Shown: positions 42,517 to 45,028 of the stretch, piece by piece | How positions within the stretch are numbered: the stretch's first letter is position 1 | Layout: each line of letters opens with the position of its first letter | Assembly (NCBI GenBank): GCA_030424645.1 | Contig: JAUHWP010000010.1 | Span: 1 to 45,028, forward strand | Length of the DNA: 45,028 nt | Source of the DNA: Alphaproteobacteria bacterium | Lineage (GTDB): Bacteria; Pseudomonadota; Alphaproteobacteria; Rhodobacterales; Rhodobacteraceae | Direction of reading: 5' to 3' | The notes under the pieces: generated by a model | Databases searched by the model: none | Seen by the model: only the letters and a program-made list of their open reading frames with translations | Told to the model about the DNA's origin: nothing | Made by a program: the position numbers and the translations under genes

Positions 42517-44652
42517 ATGGTACAGATCATCCTTTTTGCCCCGCTCATCGGCGCGCTGATTGCGGGCTTCGGTCATCGGGTCATCGGTGACAAGGGCGCT
42601 CAGGTGTTGACCACCGCGCTGTTGTTCCTTTCGGCGCTGCTGTCTTGGGCAACCTTCCTGAGCCTTGGGTCAGAAACCCAGCACATTCACCTGATGGACT
42701 GGGTTCAGTCCGGCACGCTATCTGTCGACTGGTCGATCCGGCTGGACCGACTGACCGCGATCATGCTGATCGTGGTCACCACCGTGTCGTCGCTGGTGCA
42801 CCTGTATTCCATGGGCTACATGGCCCATGACCCGCAGTTCGAGGGCGAAAGCTATCGCCCCCGCTTCTTCGCCTATCTCAGCTTCTTCACCTTCACGATG
42901 CTGATGCTGGTGACGGCGGACAACCTGCTTCAGATGTTCTTTGGCTGGGAAGGCGTGGGCGTCGCGTCCTATTTGCTGATCGGCTTTTACTATAAAAAAC
43001 CCTCGGCCAACGCGGCGGCGATCAAGGCCTTCGTGGTGAACCGGGTCGGTGACTTCGGCTTTGCACTGGGCATCTTCGGCCTGTTCTATCTGACCGACAG
43101 CATCCGTCTGGACGACGTGTTTGCCGCAGCCCCCGCGCTGGCGGAAACGCAATTGCACTTCCTCTGGACCGAATGGAATGCCGCCAACCTGTTGGCCTTC
43201 CTGTTGTTCGTCGGCGCGATGGGGAAATCGGCGCAACTGTTCCTGCACACCTGGTTGCCGGACGCGATGGAAGGCCCGACCCCTGTGTCGGCGCTGATCC
43301 ACGCCGCGACCATGGTGACGGCGGGTGTGTTCCTTGTCTGCCGCATGTCTCCGCTGATGGAATACGCGCCCGAGGCGACGAACTTCATCGTCTTCCTTGG
43401 CGCCACCACCGCGTTCTTTGCCGCGACCGTGGGTCTTGTGCAGAACGACATCAAACGGGTGATCGCCTATTCGACCTGTTCGCAGCTCGGCTATATGTTC
43501 GTGGCGGCGGGCGTCGGTGTTTACTCGGTCGCGATGTTCCACCTGCTGACACACGCCTTCTTCAAGGCGATGCTGTTCCTTGGCGCAGGGTCCGTGATCC
43601 ACGGGATGCACCATGAACAGGACATGCGAAACTATGGCGATCTGCGTAAGAAACTGCCGGTGACCTTCTGGGCGATGATGATCGGCACGCTGGCGATCAC
43701 CGGGGTCGGCATCCCGCTGACCACGATCGGCTTTGCGGGCTTCCTGTCGAAAGACGCGATCATCGAAAGCGCCTATGCCGGCACCAGCGGCGGCTATGCC
43801 TTCTGGATGCTGGTCATCGCCGCGCTGTTCACCAGCTTCTACAGCTGGCGGCTGATGTTCATGACCTTCTATGGCAAGGCGCGCGGCGACAAGCATACGC
43901 ATGAGCACGCCCATGAAAGCCCGATGGTCATGCTGATCCCGCTGGGTGTCCTGGCGCTCGGGTCGATTTTTGCCGGCATGATCTGGTATGGCTCGTTCTT
44001 TGGCGACCACCACAAGGTCAATGCGTTCTTCGGCATCGAAGCGCACGCGGAAGCCGGGGATCATGCGGAAGCGACCGGCGACCACGGCGATACCGCCGAG
44101 GCCCCGGCGACCGAAGCCCCCGCGCAAGACGATCACGCCACGGACCAGGCGCAAGCCGATACCATGGCCGACCCGGCCGCCCAACATGGGGCAGCCCCGA
44201 AAGGCGCGATCTTCATGGGCCCCGACAACCACGTGATCGACGACGCGCACCACGCACCCGCCTGGGTCAAGGTGTCGCCGTTCATCGCGATGCTGATCGG
44301 CTTTGTCGTGGCCTTCTGGTTCTACATCGTGAACACGAGCTTGCCGAAGCGCCTGGCCGACACGTTCCCGCATGTCTATCAGTTCCTGCTGAACAAATGG
44401 TATTTCGACGAGATTTACGACGTGGTCTTCGTGAAGCCCGCCTTCGCCATCGGGCGTTTCCTGTGGAAGCGCGGCGATGGCAACGTGATTGACGGCTTCC
44501 TGAACGGGGTCGCCATGGGCGTTGTGCCGTGGTTCACCAAACAGGCTGGCCGGGCACAGACCGGTTACGTCTTCTCTTACGCCTTCGCGATGGTTCTTGG
44601 CATCGTCGCGCTGGTGACAATCATGATCCTTTTCAGCGGTGGAGCGCACTGA
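42517..44652 (+). CDS. nuoL: NADH-quinone oxidoreductase subunit L
   Basis: This is the distal antiporter-like subunit with the lateral helix, 711 residues, near the length known for Paracoccus-type NuoL. Core motifs are [40 protein letters not shown] and [19 protein letters not shown] with channel Lys and His residues. Two loops are unusual in composition: [10 protein letters not shown] at about residue 459, and a segment of about 75 residues from 508 rich in His, Ala, Asp and Glu ([20 protein letters not shown]), before the C-terminal span and lateral helix. The stop shares a base with the nuoM ATG. Confidence 0.97.
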   Translation: MVQIILFAPLIGALIAGFGHRVIGDKGAQVLTTALLFLSALLSWATFLSLGSETQHIHLMDWVQSGTLSVDWSIRLDRLTAIMLIVVTTVSSLVHLYSMGYMAHDPQFEGESYRPRFFAYLSFFTFTMLMLVTADNLLQMFFGWEGVGVASYLLIGFYYKKPSANAAAIKAFVVNRVGDFGFALGIFGLFYLTDSIRLDDVFAAAPALAETQLHFLWTEWNAANLLAFLLFVGAMGKSAQLFLHTWLPDAMEGPTPVSALIHAATMVTAGVFLVCRMSPLMEYAPEATNFIVFLGATTAFFAATVGLVQNDIKRVIAYSTCSQLGYMFVAAGVGVYSVAMFHLLTHAFFKAMLFLGAGSVIHGMHHEQDMRNYGDLRKKLPVTFWAMMIGTLAITGVGIPLTTIGFAGFLSKDAIIESAYAGTSGGYAFWMLVIAALFTSFYSWRLMFMTFYGKARGDKHTHEHAHESPMVMLIPLGVLALGSIFAGMIWYGSFFGDHHKVNAFFGIEAHAEAGDHAEATGDHGDTAEAPATEAPAQDDHATDQAQADTMADPAAQHGAAPKGAIFMGPDNHVIDDAHHAPAWVKVSPFIAMLIGFVVAFWFYIVNTSLPKRLADTFPHVYQFLLNKWYFDEIYDVVFVKPAFAIGRFLWKRGDGNVIDGFLNGVAMGVVPWFTKQAGRAQTGYVFSYAFAMVLGIVALVTIMILFSGGAH

Positions 44653-45028
44653 TGAATAACCTGCTTTCCATCATCACTTTCCTGCCGCTGGTCGCGGCTG
44701 TGATCCTTGCGCTTTTCCTGCGCGGCGATGACGACGCGGCCGCCCGCAACGCCAAGTGGCTTGCGCTTGCGGCGACGGTGGCGACCTTCCTGTTCTCGCT
44801 GCTTCTGCTGACCGGGTTCGATTCCGCCGACACGGGCTTCCAGTTCGTGGAAGAAGGCAAGTGGATCATGGGTCTGAACTACAAGATGGGCGTTGACGGG
44901 ATTTCGGTCCTGTTCGTCATGCTCACTACCTTCATGATGCCCCTGACCATCTGGGCCAGCTGGGGTGTCACGTCCCGCGTGAAGGAATACATGATTGCCT
45001 TCCTGTTGCTTGAAACCCTGATGCTGGG
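44652..45028 (+). CDS. nuoM: NADH-quinone oxidoreductase subunit M, N-terminal part
   Basis: The start of the second antiporter-like subunit is seen: [20 protein letters not shown], then [20 protein letters not shown] (typical of NuoM/ND4) and the proton-path Glu in [10 protein letters not shown] at the window edge. The ATG overlaps the nuoL stop (TGATG). About 125 codons are present and the gene continues outside. Confidence 0.96.
   Translation, partial: MNNLLSIITFLPLVAAVILALFLRGDDDAAARNAKWLALAATVATFLFSLLLLTGFDSADTGFQFVEEGKWIMGLNYKMGVDGISVLFVMLTTFMMPLTIWASWGVTSRVKEYMIAFLLLETLML

Noticed and set aside
42718-44649. 643-codon minus-strand frame opposite nuoL
   Set aside because: It is antisense to a certain NuoL coding region and consists of charged low-complexity sequence.

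Overview
The window looks like chromosomal DNA of a Rhodobacteraceae (Roseobacter-group) alphaproteobacterium. The evidence is high GC with strong third-position bias, an alphaproteobacterial nuo operon with interspersed accessory genes (DUF5337, DUF5333, a long NuoE), a leucine-degradation cluster of the Ivd/MccBA/HMG-CoA-lyase type, and a dispersed intergenic hairpin repeat of a kind I associate with this family. I see no rRNA, tRNA, CRISPR array, insertion sequence or phage gene. The assignment rests on recognising protein families, not on a database search.

Layout. 1-3.4 kb: end of murF, then mraY and murD (peptidoglycan precursor synthesis). The division/wall cluster stops here and is followed by a DUF3422 membrane protein. 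4.7-9.7 kb, minus strand: a YeeE/YedE-type sulfur transporter and an oligopeptide-type ABC importer (binding protein and two permeases, no ATPase). 10-18.5 kb: an M20 amidohydrolase, moaA, a lipoprotein, a medium-chain-type acyl-CoA ligase, a DUF3955 mini-membrane protein, an AlkD-like DNA glycosylase, and glmS-glmU. 18.6-20.5 kb: a Gph-like phosphatase and a DegT-family aminotransferase.

20.6-29.3 kb: a leucine/isovalerate catabolic operon in the order ivd, two tandem LprI/DUF1311-like secreted proteins, mccB, mccA, a glutathione-transferase-like gene, HMG-CoA lyase, methylglutaconyl-CoA hydratase, and a small membrane protein. Together the enzymes take isovaleryl-CoA to acetyl-CoA and acetoacetate.

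29.6-45 kb: nuoA, B, C, D, E, F, G, H, I, J, K, L and the start of nuoM (respiratory complex I). The operon is interrupted by genes that are not core subunits: a sulfotransferase between nuoC and nuoD; a membrane protein sharing a C-terminal helix-hairpin-helix domain with the extended NuoE; DUF5337; a DUF5333 exported protein whose ribosome-binding site lies inside a perfect hairpin; a cysteine-less carboxymuconolactone-decarboxylase-like protein; and a 36-residue single-span membrane peptide overlapping nuoJ and nuoK. Two of the nuo intercistronic gaps share a short in-frame sequence motif.

The most unusual material is these nuo accessory genes and leaders, the paired secreted proteins inside the leucine operon, and a three-copy dispersed element whose hairpin arms differ between copies but stay paired.
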